Part shown: in pieces, positions 1-12,120 of the stretch
How positions within the stretch are numbered: the first letter of the stretch is position 1
Layout: every line of letters starts with the position of its first letter
Assembly (NCBI RefSeq): GCF_000516985.1
Contig: NW_006917091.1
Location: 2,105,770-2,169,769 of the forward strand
DNA length: 64,000 nucleotides
DNA from: Pestalotiopsis fici W106-1
Taxonomy: Eukaryota > Ascomycota > Sordariomycetes > Amphisphaeriales > Sporocadaceae
Reading direction: 5' to 3'
Made by a program: the position numbers and the translations under genes
Notes under the pieces: model-generated
Databases searched by the model: none
What the model was told of the DNA's origin: nothing
The model's input: the letters and a program-made list of their open reading frames with translations, nothing else

Positions 1-3000
1 ACCCTTATATTTAAGGTTTATCTAGAAACCCGTAGTATAGTCGTTACAGTTATAATAAAAATATTAGATTTTTTATTATAATAAGCTGATTCGTCTGAAA
101 TAAGTGGATTAAATCTAAGCTTTTTTAGGTTGTTTTTTAGCGTAATTTGCTATTGGCGTGGACTTTGTTTAAGACCGTATAAGGCCTTTTTGAGCTAGAT
201 TATTTGGGAGTCGTCGTTTTTCTAACCGAAATTATTTAATTCCGGGTTTTCGGAAAGAAATTCGGATAATCCGTTTATAGGGGTAATATATACTTTTTCG
301 TATAATTCCCCGTTTAGGAAGGCACCGATTATATCGATTTATTCGATTTTTTAATTATAATAGGCTGCTAAGGCTAATAAAAGCCTTTAGGTAGTGGATT
401 TTGTTCCCGTAGCGAATATTTCGAAATAATCGATTTTATATCGTTATTCGAATTTACGTATAACTAATTTAGCTTTATATTTATCGATATTTCCGTTTTT
501 ATCGGTTTTCCTTTTAAATACCCATTTTACGGATAATGGGATTTTACCGGCTTTTTGGACTTTATTTCGATCGATAGCTTGAAAAGTCCTTTTTTGAATT
601 AATTGCCGTAATTTAGCGTATATAGCCTGGATTTATTTTTCCTTTTTAGGGCTTTTTAATGCCTGTTTTATTGTTTTCGGTTCCATATAGCCTGAATTTT
701 CGATGGTTGAATAATACGAGATATCGGCGAATAATTTGTTATATTTAACGAATTTATCTCGTTCGGAATCCGTAAGTTTCGGAAAAATTACCTTAATATT
801 CGATTTATTCGGAGTAATCGAAGAGGTATTATTAATATTTATGGATTCGGAATTTATATTAGATTTATTATCTATATTGGATTCGTTCCCGGGTAAGTCC
901 GGTCGATCGTTGATTATGGACTTATTCGTAATGGATCGAAGAATTCGATTGTTTCCGGGAGGTGGATTTTGTGGATTTACCGTTTTCGATACCGTTGATT
1001 GGATAAATTTACCGTCGGTGGAATTTTTATCCGGTGTTATTTCCTGATCCGGTAATTCCGAATCCGGTAATTTCTCCCCCTTTTTTCGATTTTTAGGTAA
1101 TAATCGAATATAGGAGGTCCGTATAATTTGTGATTTATACGGTTAATCGGGAAGATATACGTAATAGATTTTATTACCGTTATATCTAATTATTTTCCCG
1201 TTTTCGGTGGTAATTCTGAATTTATCGGAGTTTTTACGGATTTCCTTCGGTTTATAAATTAAAACCGGTATTCCTAATGCATGGATTTAGGATAAATCAG
1301 GCTTATTATCCCGTTTTGGCCAGAAATAATCGTAAAATTCCTGGTAGGGGGTAAGTGGACCGGATGCCGTAGTAGTAAAATTTATTAAATAAACTACTGC
1401 TTTTGCAACGAATTTTTAGAGGTTTTTCGGGAGTTGTAAATCGATAAAAACCGTTTTAGTTTTTTCGATAATAATCCGGTTCGTACGTTCGGCTATACCG
1501 TTTTGTTTTAGTATATAAGGAGTTATAGGTTCGAAAATAATCCCTTTTTCGGTTAAATAATTTTCTAATTTAACCGGGGAAAACTCCCTGCCGTTATCTA
1601 TGCGAATAATATTCGGATATTTTCCGAATTAGGTTTTATAATATTCGATTTTATTTATTATAATATCGAATATATCGGATTTTTCTTTGGAAGATTTAAT
1701 TTCCCGAAATCCGGTTTTATTATCCGTAAAACTAGTTATATATTTATAACCGGAGTAGCTAAAAGGGGTAATATAAATTATATCGATATAAATACGATAT
1801 AACGGTTTATTAGCCTTATTCGGATTCGTACGGGGTTAGTTTCGGGTAAATTTACCCGAAATATAGGATTCGCAGTTTAAATCCTCTTTTTTTAATTCCT
1901 CCTTAGGAATCCCCGTAATTATTTTAGCTATTTTAGCTAAAATATTATAATTAGGGTGGCTTAGGCGTTTATGCTATTTTTCCGTAGCTATAAGGAAATT
2001 CGAATAATTCGAAATTAATTCGATTTCTTCGAAATCTGTGGTTTCGTTGGATTTTATATTATCCGAATTCGGTTCCGGGTAATTTGAACCGATTATACGG
2101 GCTTTTTCCACTATTTTTAGTGGATTTATGGCTAAATATGCTATATTAGGCTTTGATTTATTAGCTAAATACAGAAAAAATCCACGTTTTTTTTGATTTA
2201 ACGTGGCAAAAGGCCTGTTTTTGGAATTATATAATTTATTCCCGTTTATAATACCGCTTTTTTTGTAATGTAGTTAGCCGGATATAATATTTAGCGGAAA
2301 TTCCGGTATGTAAAGCACGTTTAATAACGTTATTTTACGTATTTCCCGGTTGATTTCGAAGGAAAGCGTAATATTTCTAATTTCTTTTGGAAATACTTTT
2401 CTACTACTTGTAATAATCGGTGAAAAATCCGATTTTATAGTGAGATTATCGAATAAGTGCTTATTATTCGATATATGCTTTGAGGAATTAGTATCGTATA
2501 ACTATTAGTCCCTGGGAACGGAGGTTAATTTTTTTTTTCGATTTATTCGAAATATTCGAAAAAGCATAGAACGATTTGTTTTCGTCCGAATTTTCGTTAC
2601 GGGGTAAGTTTTCCCGTTTTTTAGATTTCTGGTTCGTGGTGGATGTGGTCGAATTTAAGTTATTCGACTTATTCGAATTATTCGAATTATTGGTATTATT
2701 CGAATTATTCGATTTTTTCCTTTTATTCGATTTATTCGAATTCTTCCTATTTCCGCTTTAGGTTCCCTGTTAATTCTGATTAGATCGGAGGAACCGGGAT
2801 TTCTTATTATCCGTATAATAAGAATTTCTTATAGCCGTATCCGGATCCCGTCGGTTTTCATCCAAAATATCCGTAATTAACCTTTCGAGGGTAGGTGGAT
2901 TTATGGACCGTAAAGCACTGCGTTAACGGTTAGCCTATATAGGGTAAGCTAACTGGAGGGCTGTAATAAAAATCGTCTTTTGATCGATATTATCGATTTT

Positions 3001-3384
3001 TGCCCTAACGCTTAAAAGCTTTAAAATATATCCTTTAAAAGTGGATATAAACTCGTTTAACGAGTTATAATTTTCGAATTTAATCGTATAAAATTCGAGA
3101 TATAGTTATTAACGTAATATAGGACTAGTGCCTTAATAGGCTAATTGTAAGGTGGATAAGGCCTTATATAGATTTATTTTATCGAAAATTAAATTTAACG
3201 GTTTTATTATTAAATTTTAACGAATTAGAAGCAATGCCTATGCTTTCTGAATATCGGTTATACCGTTATATATATCGGTAGTTTTAAAAAACCGATCGAT
3301 TCCTAGCAGTTTAAGATATAACCGCAACGTAGATTTCCACGTATTCCAGTTTCCGGATCCGGAGAGTTTTTGTTTCTCCGGCAT

Positions 3385-3844
3385 CTGGCATCCGGCAATA
3401 GTACGGATAGAGTTATCTATTTTGCCGAATTTTTGCCGTTATAACGGTATAATTATCGTTAAAAACGGTAAAGGAATCGTTAAGAAAATGAAAATAAAAG
3501 AAATTAATTCTTTTATTTTATCGATGAAGTGTATAAGGGGATCCAGGTGCTATAATATGATATAATAGGTGCTATAGGGTGCTATAGCAGATCGGCTATT
3601 ATAATAAGGACTAGTTATAAGTGATTTTATAGCCGTTATATGGCTGTAACGGGTAAAATCACTATAATTAGCCACTTAACTATAGTTTTCGATATAGTTA
3701 CGGCTTATATAGGCTTATATATAGGCCTATAAAGGATCGGCTACTATAACGGAATTCTAGAGTTTACGTTGAATTAACTCGTTTAGGAAAGCGGCTATAG
3801 TTTTCGATATAAAGTCCGGTTCCTAATATAATCGATATTATACC
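3385..3844 (-). other. Copia 5' leader, no gene
   Basis: AT-rich untranslated leader between primer site and gag start. It contains short repeats such as GGTGCTATA around 3550-3590. No other feature is seen. Confidence 0.5.
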
Positions 3845-3861
3845 GGACCGGGCTTATAACC
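3845..3861 (-). other. Primer-binding site of half-tRNA type (initiator Met anticodon stem-loop)
   Basis: Directly inside the LTR the minus strand reads GGTTATAAGCCCGGTCC. The complement resembles the anticodon stem-loop of fungal initiator tRNA-Met (CCGGGCUCAUAACC) with one RIP-type transition. Priming from an internal cut of initiator tRNA is known for copia and Ty5. The tRNA comparison is from memory. Confidence 0.65.
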
Positions 3862-4489
3862 TGTTCTAAGGTATAATTAGTGGATCATAAACTTAGGCAC
3901 AGGGAAGCGTTCGTATAATTCGTAGAATCAGGCCGTAAAAGTAGTTATAAGGCTATATAATTAATTTATTAAAGCTTAAGGAAAGAATAACTAATTACGG
4001 AGGAATAACTACCTTTTATACCTATAAAATCAACTAATAAGAATATTCTGGAATATATTACTAATAAACTGGATTTATAATTAAGTTAATTAGTAATAAG
4101 GTTAATTTATAATCGAAGAAACTATTAAAATTTATGGATTTTTATAGTGTAGGTTACCCTGTAACCTAGGGCCATTATGGCCAGGTGCACTGGCCACACT
4201 TAGTAGGGCTGGATCCAGTGGAACGTTCCACTGGATTCCAGTGGGTTCCAGTGGCCATAGTGGCCACAACAGTCAACTATAATGACTTGTTGACTATACA
4301 GCACTGTGAATAATGGCTGTAAGTGGTGCTGTACTGACTGTAGGTCAGTACAGGGTAAGTTCCACTGATTTCCCATATATCGTTATTTAACGATATCTCG
4401 ATGGGTTTTATAGCTGTTATAACGATATGATATGCGTTATAAAGCTAATTTTATGCATTATACGATGCTGTATTAACATCCGTGCAACA
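3862..4489 (-). repeat. 5' LTR of the copia element (628 bp)
   Basis: On the minus strand it starts TGTTGCACGG and ends CCTTAGAACA (TG...CA). It is nearly collinear with the solo LTR at 20920-21548, and a piece of it recurs at 30199-30437. It carries many more C-to-T changes than the solo copy. The internal region starts at 3861. Confidence 0.92.
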
Positions 4490-7400
4490 AATAACGATAC
4501 CGTTTTACAGCTTTAATCGAAAAACTTGGCTTTAACGTTATACCTTATTCTTTATATTATAAACGTAGCTAGAAATACCGAATAATAAAAAAAAACGTCG
4601 CGGTATAAAGAGTGCATTCGTCGCGGTCGTTTTTATAACGGAATTAATATCCTAGTAGTTTTTTAATCCCGGATAATAAACAAATCGCAACGTTTACGGC
4701 GGGAAAAAAAAAACTTTTAAGCTTCTTTATCGTTTTTACGAGCAAACTGCCTTTGCGCTAGCCAAATTTAAGCGCCTTCGTACTTAATAAGATTACTTAG
4801 TAACCCGTAATGCGAAAATAATAAATCGTAATCTCTAATTTTTAAATAAGCTTAAAAAAATAAACGGGCGAAAGCGGAAGCCGTAGCCGAGGTTTAATCC
4901 TTTAAAGGCATAAACGTTATCGATTAATCTTCGATCGGAATCGGAAATAATTTTAAAAATCTTAATCCTTTAATCTTAACTAAAAATAATATTTAAAAGC
5001 AATATAATCCTTAATATACTTCCTAAATTCCCAAATATTTTCCTCAAATAGGTAATCTTCCTATTTAATATAAAATTAATATCCGCGTCCGACCTTTTTA
5101 TAATTAATAATTTCTTCGACGTTATATATTTGCTAATTTAGTTCGGTTTCTAATATTTCGTCGATTTTAGCGTTTTCTAATGCTAATTCGAGCAATAAAA
5201 TATAAAAAGTTCTATAATTTCTTATAATCTTTAGTAACTTAAATCGGTAATTAATATTTAAAACTTTTTTATTAATTTTAAATAATCCGAATTTTTTAAA
5301 ATCAAATTTATCGTTTAATCGTTTTATTTTAATATTTTTGCGTAAAAAATAAACCTTCTCTCCTTTCTTAAAGATTAGTCCTTTAATCTTTTTTTATCGT
5401 ATTAGAGTTTTATCTTTTATTAAATGGCGATAAGGGTTTTAAAAACTCCTTGGTGTCCATAGATTAATAATTTATGGTAATCTCTAATAAGGTCTTTTCG
5501 GAATTCGTCTAATATCCATAATTTGCCTTAATATTTAATAATATCTTCGAATTCTCCTATTTCCAACGCTAGGTTATAAAATAGGTCTTAAAATAATAGT
5601 CGTACTATATCGATAACTTTCTCTATCCAGCTTTTATTATTAATAACCCTTATAACTGCGCACAAAATTATAATAAATATTAGGTCTCCGTTATTATCTA
5701 TAAAAAAATAATATTAATTTCTTTTAATACTTCTTAAAAATAATCTAGTCTTCGGCTAAAAGCGTTAGTTCTCCCGTTTTCTAACCCTTTGCGGTAAATA
5801 ATCCTAAAATTAAAATCTACCAAAAATTCTGCCTATTTAATTTATCGCTTATTAAATTCTTTATTAATAATAAATAAAGCTAAATTCTTATAATCGGTAT
5901 AAACCTTAACTTAATATTTAATTCCGCTAAAATAATATTTCTATTTTTAAAATACTTTAATAATCGCTATAAATTTTTTATTATAAATCTAATAATTTAG
6001 CTATTTTTTTATAAACTTTTTGCTATAAAACGCAATTAAATATAATTTCCCGTTATTATCTTTTTGCGTAAATTATCCGCTTATAGCGTAATTTAAAGCG
6101 TTTATCTCGATTTTAAATTTTTATTTTAAATTTGCTATACGTATTACGGGTTCGTCCGTAATTCGTTTTTTAATTATTTCGAAGGCTTTTTACGCTTCGG
6201 GTATTTAATCGAAAAATATATCCTTTTTTATTAAATGCGTAAATAATACGGCGATACCTCCGAATCCTTAAATAAATATTTAGTAAAAATTTACAAATCT
6301 TAAAAAGGATTTAACTTTTATTACCGAAATCGGGGTAAGCCAATCCTTTATTATTAAAATTTTAAATAGCTCCATTTTAATTTCTCCGGGGGATATTATA
6401 TATCCTATAAAAGTAATTTCCTTTTTATAAAATTCGCTTTTTTTAGGTTAATTAGCAGGTTTATATCTTATAATTTCTATAGCATTATTTTAACGTATTA
6501 TTAATATTCGTTAAAATCTTTAAAATAAATAAAAATATTATCGAAATATATTATTACGAATTTATCGAAATATTTTTTTAAAACGTCGTTAATTATATTT
6601 TAAAAGCTTGCTAATGCGTTAGTTAATCCGAAAAATATAACCTTATATTCGAAATATCCGTATTTGCAATAAAAAACGGTTTTCTATTCTTTTCCTTTTT
6701 TAATATATATTAAACCGTACGCATTAAGCAAATCTAAAGCCGTAAACCATTAAGCTCCGTGCAATTTATCGCGTAAATCCTTAATTAAAAATAAAAAATA
6801 TCGGTTTTTAATCGTAATATCGTTAAACTTACGGTAATCGATACAAAATCTCTATTTAGGTTTCCTATCCTTACTTTTTTTAAATACAAAAAATATTAGG
6901 TATTTTACGGATAAAATAAATTCCGTAATCCATCCCTTTTATAATATATCCGTTAAATATTCCTTTAATATTTTTTCGTACTAAAGTTTTACTAAATATA
7001 TTAGCATAAAATATAGTTTTTTTCCTTTTTAAAAAAGTATTTTATAATCGTATTTCGTATATTTTAATAATTTTATTTTTAATATTCTATTAAATAAATC
7101 GCTAAATTCCTAATATTTTTTTAATATTTTAATTTCGAATTTCGGCTTAATATATTTAATTATAAAATAAAATCCAAATATTTTAAAATTGCTTAAAAGT
7201 TTATTTTAGCGCTTTTTAAAAGTTAACTCTTTTCCTAATATATCCTACTAAAATTAGCCGGTATTCTAATTTACTCTAAGGTTATTCGCTCGTAACCAAA
7301 ATATCCCTAAAATAATATCGTAATCCGTAATTTTTATAATATCGCATTTAAATCCTTTTTCGTAATCTTAAATATAAACTTAAATATATATAATCTTTAT

Positions 7401-8303
7401 ACTTATTATTCCGTTTTTATACGATATAAATTTTTTATTAATAATATTAAATACGTAAAGCGTTTTTTTTTATTTTTATAATATTTATAAAACGTTAACG
7501 ATTATTAGCGAAATAAAATTTCCTTAAGCTCCTGTATTTATTAAAGCTCGTATTTTTTAATTTATAATTTTAATCTAAATCGTAAAATATTCGTTAATAT
7601 TAGTGCTACTCGTAGTATATATAGACTTTTTAATCGGGGTCTATTTTTATCGCTTTAAAAATACCCGTAATCGTTTCCCGAATTCTTATTAATCTGTTTA
7701 TTAGCTCGTCGCATTTCGGCGGCCGTATATAATTATTATTTTAATAAGCTTAAATTTTTTTTAGCTTATAAGGGTCGATTTCCGTATTATTTAAATAATT
7801 CGCTTATTTTTTATTATATATCGGGGATATTTCCTTATTTTTTATCGTCCCTAAAAGGTTTTTTTAGCTCTTTATATTTTTAATATATAAAATATAAGCT
7901 AATCGTAGTCCTAATATAGGTTTCTCCCGTTTTTTTATTATTCTAATAATTAATCGTAATAATAAATTAGCTATTAAATATATAAATAATTCGTATCCGT
8001 CGTTTATAGCTCGTATTAAATTTTCGGCATTATCGTTTTTTAATTAAATAATTATAACGCGGATACGTCTTATTACCTTATATTTTTTAAAAAAATACTA
8101 TACTTTAATCTTCTCGGTTACGTAATATTCGCAATTATAATATAGGCATTTTTCCTATTTCCTATCCCCATTTCTTAAATATCGGTCTAAATCTTATAAT
8201 CGTATATAAAGTATTACAAATCCTCGAAAATCGATATAATTAATCTTTATATTTTCTATTTCTCCCGCCTTAAAAAAATAATAAATAACGTTTTTATTAT
8301 ATC

Positions 8304-9046
8304 CAGGGTTGGCATTTAGTTAACTACTAGTTAACTACGCGTAGTTAACTACGAATTACGCGTAATTTAGTTAATAACTAACTATGCGTAGTTTTTGGGA
8401 GTATTAACTAAAATTACGCGTAGTTAGTTAGCAGCCTGAGTAAAACTACCGTAATTAGTTAAGGCCTTGAGTAAAACTAAACTACCGTAGTTTAGTTAAT
8501 AACTACGCTAACTAATTAACTATAATTTAAATTAAATAAGAAATAAAATAATTAATTATTTAAAATGTTTTGATAATTATTAATAAAAGAATAAATAGGA
8601 ATTATAAAGCCGTTATTCTTTTATTTTTGTTTTTTTATTTCAATTTTTTATAATTCTTTTTATTTTTAATATTTTTATAATAAAAATAAATAAAAGAATT
8701 ATTAATTTTTAAAAAATAAAAATAAATAATTATAATAACGATAAAAATCTAATTATAACGGCATTTTATTTGCTTTTAATTTGTTTATTTTATTACGATT
8801 AAAGCGTTTTAAAATAAAATAAATCTTTTATAATTTAAATAAAATCGTAGTTACGTAGTTAACTACTAACTAATTCTAACTAACTACTAACTACGCGTAG
8901 TTAGTTAGTTAAATGAGTAAAACTACGGTAGTTAATTAGCAGCTTGAGTAAAACTACCGTAGTTTAGTTAGCAGGCTGAGTAAAACTACGTAGTTTCGTT
9001 AACTACGAACTACTAACTAAAACTACTAGTTAATTTACCTACCCTG
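8304..9046. mobile_element. hAT-type non-autonomous element, ACTACG-word family
   Basis: The left end is CAGGGTTGGCATTTAGTTAA and the right end read inward is CAGGGTAGGTAAATTAACTA. Both ends carry arrays of AACTACG/CGTAGTT words (AACTACGCGTAGTT, AACTACGGTAGTT) around an AT-rich core without a transposase. Flanking 8-mers ATTATATC and CCTATATA match only partly, so the target duplication has decayed or is unproven. It splits the gag of the gypsy element. Confidence 0.75.
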
Positions 9047-9594
9047 CCTATATAACTTATCCTATTTAGGCTTCGCGTATAAAAAAAGTGGTTTCCCTTT
9101 TTTTAAATACGCGGATCTCTTTAACTAATTCCAAATATTAATTTTTAATTAATTCGAAATTATCTTTTTTTATCTCTTACGCAAGCGAGCGCTAAAGGTA
9201 TTTAAATAAAAAAAAAAGTTTTCCCGGCTAACAATATTCTACTAAATATTACTCGAGGTTTCTTTTAAAGGTAACGTACCTAAATAAAAATAATCAAAAT
9301 ATAACGATTATACTACGGGTTTCTAAAATAAACCGGAAATATAAAAGGTATTAGGGTTTATATTAACAAAAAACGATAATTTCGAAAAAAAATACTAAAT
9401 AATAAATATCTAAAAATAAAGGTAATTAAACTAATTTATAAATATAATCGTTAAAGCGTATTAAATATTTTATTTATAGGTAAAATAAATGCTTAAATTA
9501 ATTACTAAAATAATAATTATTTATATAAAAAATCCTTTTATAATATATATTTATTTATTCCCTTATTAATATCCTTAAATCACCTTTTTATTAA
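9047..9594. other. AT-rich remnant sequence, probably gypsy gag/leader
   Basis: No intact frame. By continuity across the 8304-9046 insertion this is probably the upstream part of the minus-strand gypsy element. No LTR boundary is visible. Confidence 0.4.
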
Positions 9595-9743
9595 TGTTGG
9601 GCGTAGCCCAACACAATGACTAAGCAGATGACTAAGCGCGCAACGCTTAGCGTTGCTATATAATAGATTGGCCTACGGCCAATCCGTAGATAGGAAATGC
9701 ATGCTTCTACCACACTCTCTCTATGACCCAATGGTGCCTAACA
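9595..9743 (+). repeat. Solo LTR, 149-bp TRIM/chromovirus family
   Basis: Starts TGTTGGGCGTAGCCCAACAC and ends GGTGCCTAACA, 149 bp. It is flanked by identical 5-bp duplications ATTAA (9590-9594 and 9744-9748). It contains three hairpins: TTGGGC-GTA-GCCCAA at 9597-9611, GCAACGCTTAGCGTTGC at 9640-9656 and GATTGGCCTACGGCCAATC at 9666-9684. Little RIP damage. Confidence 0.88.
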
Positions 9744-10122
9744 ATTAATAATACTTTCGTTTAGCTTATTCATCTTATTATAAATTTCACTTTTAAATTA
9801 TTAATTTAATAATAAGCCTATTAATAACCGTTAATAGCTAGCAAAAGTGCTAGCCTAATTCCTATTTAAAATATTTGCGGCTTCGGTTCTAAACCCCGTA
9901 TATTGCCTTTTTAAGCGCCAATATCCTTTGTTTGCCGTATGCAAGGGTGCATATTCGTAACATCGAACTAACTTAAGTTAACTGGAATTAGGCCCAGTTT
10001 AACTGCCAGTTAACTGTTTGCAAACCCTGGTTTAATTATATTATCGGCTTTATAATCGACTTAATAATTTAAGGAATTAAAGCGTATCATCTCTTATTAT
10101 TAAAAACTTTTTATATTAAAAT
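9744..10122. other. AT-rich sequence with a truncated hAT-type end
   Basis: No gene. From about 9960 to 10029 it carries AACTTAAGTTAACTGG-type words and ends TTGCAAACCCTG, so it looks like the right end of a GTTAACTG-word element whose left end is lost. Confidence 0.4.
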
Positions 10123-10146
10123 CAGGGTTGCAATTTAATTAATTAA
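10123..10146. repeat. hAT-type left-end fragment
   Basis: CAGGGTTGCAATTTAATTAA followed by four bases, then interrupted by another CAGGGTTGG end at 10147. Too short to assign to a family. Confidence 0.4.
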
Positions 10147-10422
10147 CAGGGTTGGAAAACGGTAACCGTTAAGTTAACCGCGCTGCGGTTACTTTAACCG
10201 CATGAATTTTAAACTTTAACTTAAGTAACCGCAGCTAATTAAAACTTAAACTTAAAATAACCGCGGTTAATAAAACTTAAACTTAAACTTAACCGTAATA
10301 ACCGCTAATTATATAATATAAATAAAACTTAATTTAAATAAAATCTAAAATAAATCAAATAAATTTTTAACGCTAAAATAATAAGATTAATATTAAATTC
10401 TTTTTACTTTTTATTTTATTAC
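10147..10422. mobile_element. hAT-type element end, AACCGCGGTTA-word family (truncated)
   Basis: Starts CAGGGTTGGAAAACGGTAAC, followed by CCGCGGTTA/TAACCGC words for about 150 bp and then an AT-rich core. The first ~60 bp match the right end of 15937-16446 read inward. No right end is visible before the next element starts at 10423. Confidence 0.65.
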
Positions 10423-10690
10423 CAGGGTAGGTAAACTAATTAATAGTTTTAATTAGTAATTCGTAATTAACGAAACTACGTAGTTTTACTCAGCCTATTA
10501 ACTAAACTACGGTAGTTTTACTTAAGCTGCTAATTAATTACCGTAGTTTTACTTAAGCTGCTAATTAATTACGCGTAATTTTACTTAGGTTATTAATTAA
10601 CTACCGTAGTTTTACTTAGGCTACTAATTAATTACGCGTAATTAGTAGTTAGTTAAAGTTAATTAATAGTTAATTACGAAACTACGATTT
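10423..10690. mobile_element. hAT-type element end, ACTACG-word family (partial)
   Basis: Starts CAGGGTAGGTAAACTAATTA and carries repeated ACTACGGTAGTTTTAC and TTACGCGTAATT words. Its partner right end is not identified; it may be one of the ends at 15050 or 15682 with nested insertions between, but the flanking 8-mers do not agree. Confidence 0.6.
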
Positions 10691-11149
10691 TAATTAAATT
10701 ATTAATTTTTAAATTTAAAAAAATTCTAAAGGGAATTAATTAAGCAAAAGAAAATCTTTTATATAAAAGTAATTTTAATCTTTTTATTTTTATAGCTAAT
10801 TTAATAATTCAATTATAATAAATATCAGTTTAAGCTTTTTTAATAAAGTGTAATTTTATATATTAAAAATTATATTAATTAAACTATTATTTTTAATTTT
10901 TAAATATTTAATTTTAAGAAATCGAATTAAGGAAAATAAACCTTTTAGCATTCTAATTTATTATATCTTTTTTAATTAAATAGCTATTATAATAATTTTT
11001 ATATAAATTAACGCTAAAGCTATTAATAAGACTCCGATAATCTCCGAATTAGTCCGAGTTGTATTTATTAAGTTATTCATTTATTTTACGTTTTTTAAAA
11101 AAAACTCCGATCGAAATCCGAGCTTAATTTCCATCAGATTCCATTGCGG
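10691..11149. other. AT-rich sequence without recognisable feature
   Basis: Very AT-rich, no open frame, no repeat end. Probably the decayed core of a hAT-type element. Confidence 0.4.
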
Positions 11150-11445
11150 GGTAAAGTGAGTGGGGTCTTATCTTTCGATCCGTACGATATCTTTTTAACG
11201 TACGGATCGACGAATAAAATAACGGTTTTTAATCTAATATCTGGCTATAAAGTAGGGTAACTGGGATTTTATCTTTCGATCCGTACGATATCTTTTTAAC
11301 GTCCCGATCAACGAATAAAACACCACCTATTAATCTAATATCTAGTTATAAAGTAAATTAACTAGGGTCTTAAACCCCTCGATCCCCGTGATATCTTTTT
11401 AACGTCTGGATCAACGAATAAAATAATAACCGATAATCTTTTATC
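11150..11445. repeat. Tandem repeat, three units of about 101-103 bp
   Basis: The block CGATCCGTACGATATCTTTT plus AACG occurs at 11176, 11277 and, diverged, 11380, each followed by a GATCRACGAATAAAA box and an AATCTAATATCTRGYTATAAAGTA spacer. Spacing is 101 and 103 bp. Each unit holds the inverted pair GATCCGTACG/CGTACGGATC, clearest in unit 1. Confidence 0.8.
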
Positions 11446-11572
11446 TTTTATCCTATCTTTTCGGTAGTTTTACCATTTAATAATACTAAAATAAGTAATT
11501 TAAAATCCGGATAATGGATTTTACTTATCTTTTACCGTAAAATCCGCCAATAATATTAACTTCTTTAATCTT

Positions 11573-12120
11573 CAGGGTTGGTATTTAGTTAACTAATAAT
11601 TAACTAACGTTAGTTAATTAAAAACTACATTTAGTTTAGTTATTAGTTAATTAACGTTAGTTTTTAAAAATGCTAATTAAAACTAAATTGATTTAGTTAG
11701 CAGCTTGACTAAAATTAAAGATTTTAATTAGTAAAGTGATTAAAACTAAATAACTAAAGATTTAATATTAATATTAATTTAATTAATTTACTAATTATAA
11801 TAAAGATAATTAGCAGAATTAATTAATTAAAGCTTCCTTTAATTATTTACGTTATTAATTTTATTATATCTTTTTATAAATAATTATAACGTTTTTAAAA
11901 AATCTTTAGTTAATTAAAGAATTAACTAAAACTAAATTGATTTAGTTAGAATGCTAATTAAAACTAAATTGATTTGGTTAAGGTGTTAATTAAAACTAAA
12001 GTGATTTAATTAGCAGCCTAATTAAAACTACGTTAGTTTAGTTAATGGCTTGAGTAAAACTAAGTAGTTTAGTTAACTAAAAACTAAAACTAAAAACTAA
12101 AACTAATCATACCAACGCTG
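11573..12120. mobile_element. hAT-type non-autonomous element, ACTAAATTGATTTAGT-word family (548 bp)
   Basis: Starts CAGGGTTGGTATTTAGTTAA and ends ATCATACCAACGCTG. Exact 8-bp duplication TTAATCTT flanks it (11565-11572 and 12121-12128). Ends carry AACTAACGTTAGTT and ACTAAATTGATTTAGTTAGC words; the core is AT-rich. The same family recurs at 12579-13292. Confidence 0.9.

Larger units (their letters stand above)
1..4489 (-). mobile_element. Ty1/copia LTR retrotransposon, RIP-degraded, cut by the window edge
   Basis: Read on the minus strand, the order is 5' LTR, leader, gag, integrase, reverse transcriptase, which is the copia order. Gag begins near 3384 with a copia-type start (MPEKQKLSGSGNWNTWKSTL). 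The integrase shows PYILKQNGIAERTNR at about 1475-1520. Reverse transcriptase shows KWVFKRKTDKNGNIDKYKAK followed by a degraded IDYFEIFA stretch at about 400-560. Stop codons and C-to-T changes break every frame, so no product is expected. RNase H and the 3' LTR must lie left of base 1. Open frames on the plus strand here are antisense shadows. Confidence 0.9.
4490..9594 (-). mobile_element. Ty3/gypsy chromovirus, RIP-degraded, integrase core apparently deleted
   Basis: On the minus strand the order is gag, RT, RNase H, integrase ends, chromodomain. A zinc-knuckle remnant lies at about 8085-8130. RT at about 6430-6760 reads WFTALDLLNAYGLIYIKKGK, then FFGLTNALASF and IYFDNIFIYF, where the catalytic YxDD is damaged. 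RNase H at about 5720-6120 retains VYTDYKNLALF and RKGLENGRTNAFSRRLDY. The integrase zinc-binding part (DYHKLLIYGHQGVFKTL, about 5430-5540) is followed almost at once by the C-terminal GEKVYFLRKN part (about 5330-5390), so the DDE core is missing. A chromodomain remnant (FEENIWEFRKYI) lies at about 5030-5080. The hAT-type repeat 8304-9046 interrupts the gag region. LTRs were not recognised. Confidence 0.85.

Noticed and set aside
736..2761. Plus-strand open frames of 61-103 codons (736-1047, 2576-2761)
   Set aside because: They are antisense to the copia gag-pol and consist of low-complexity residues.
9595..9743. The 149-bp TGTT...AACA repeat as a DNA-transposon MITE
   Set aside because: The 5-bp duplications, the TRIM pair with primer site and polypurine tract, and its position at the chromovirus end identify it as an LTR.
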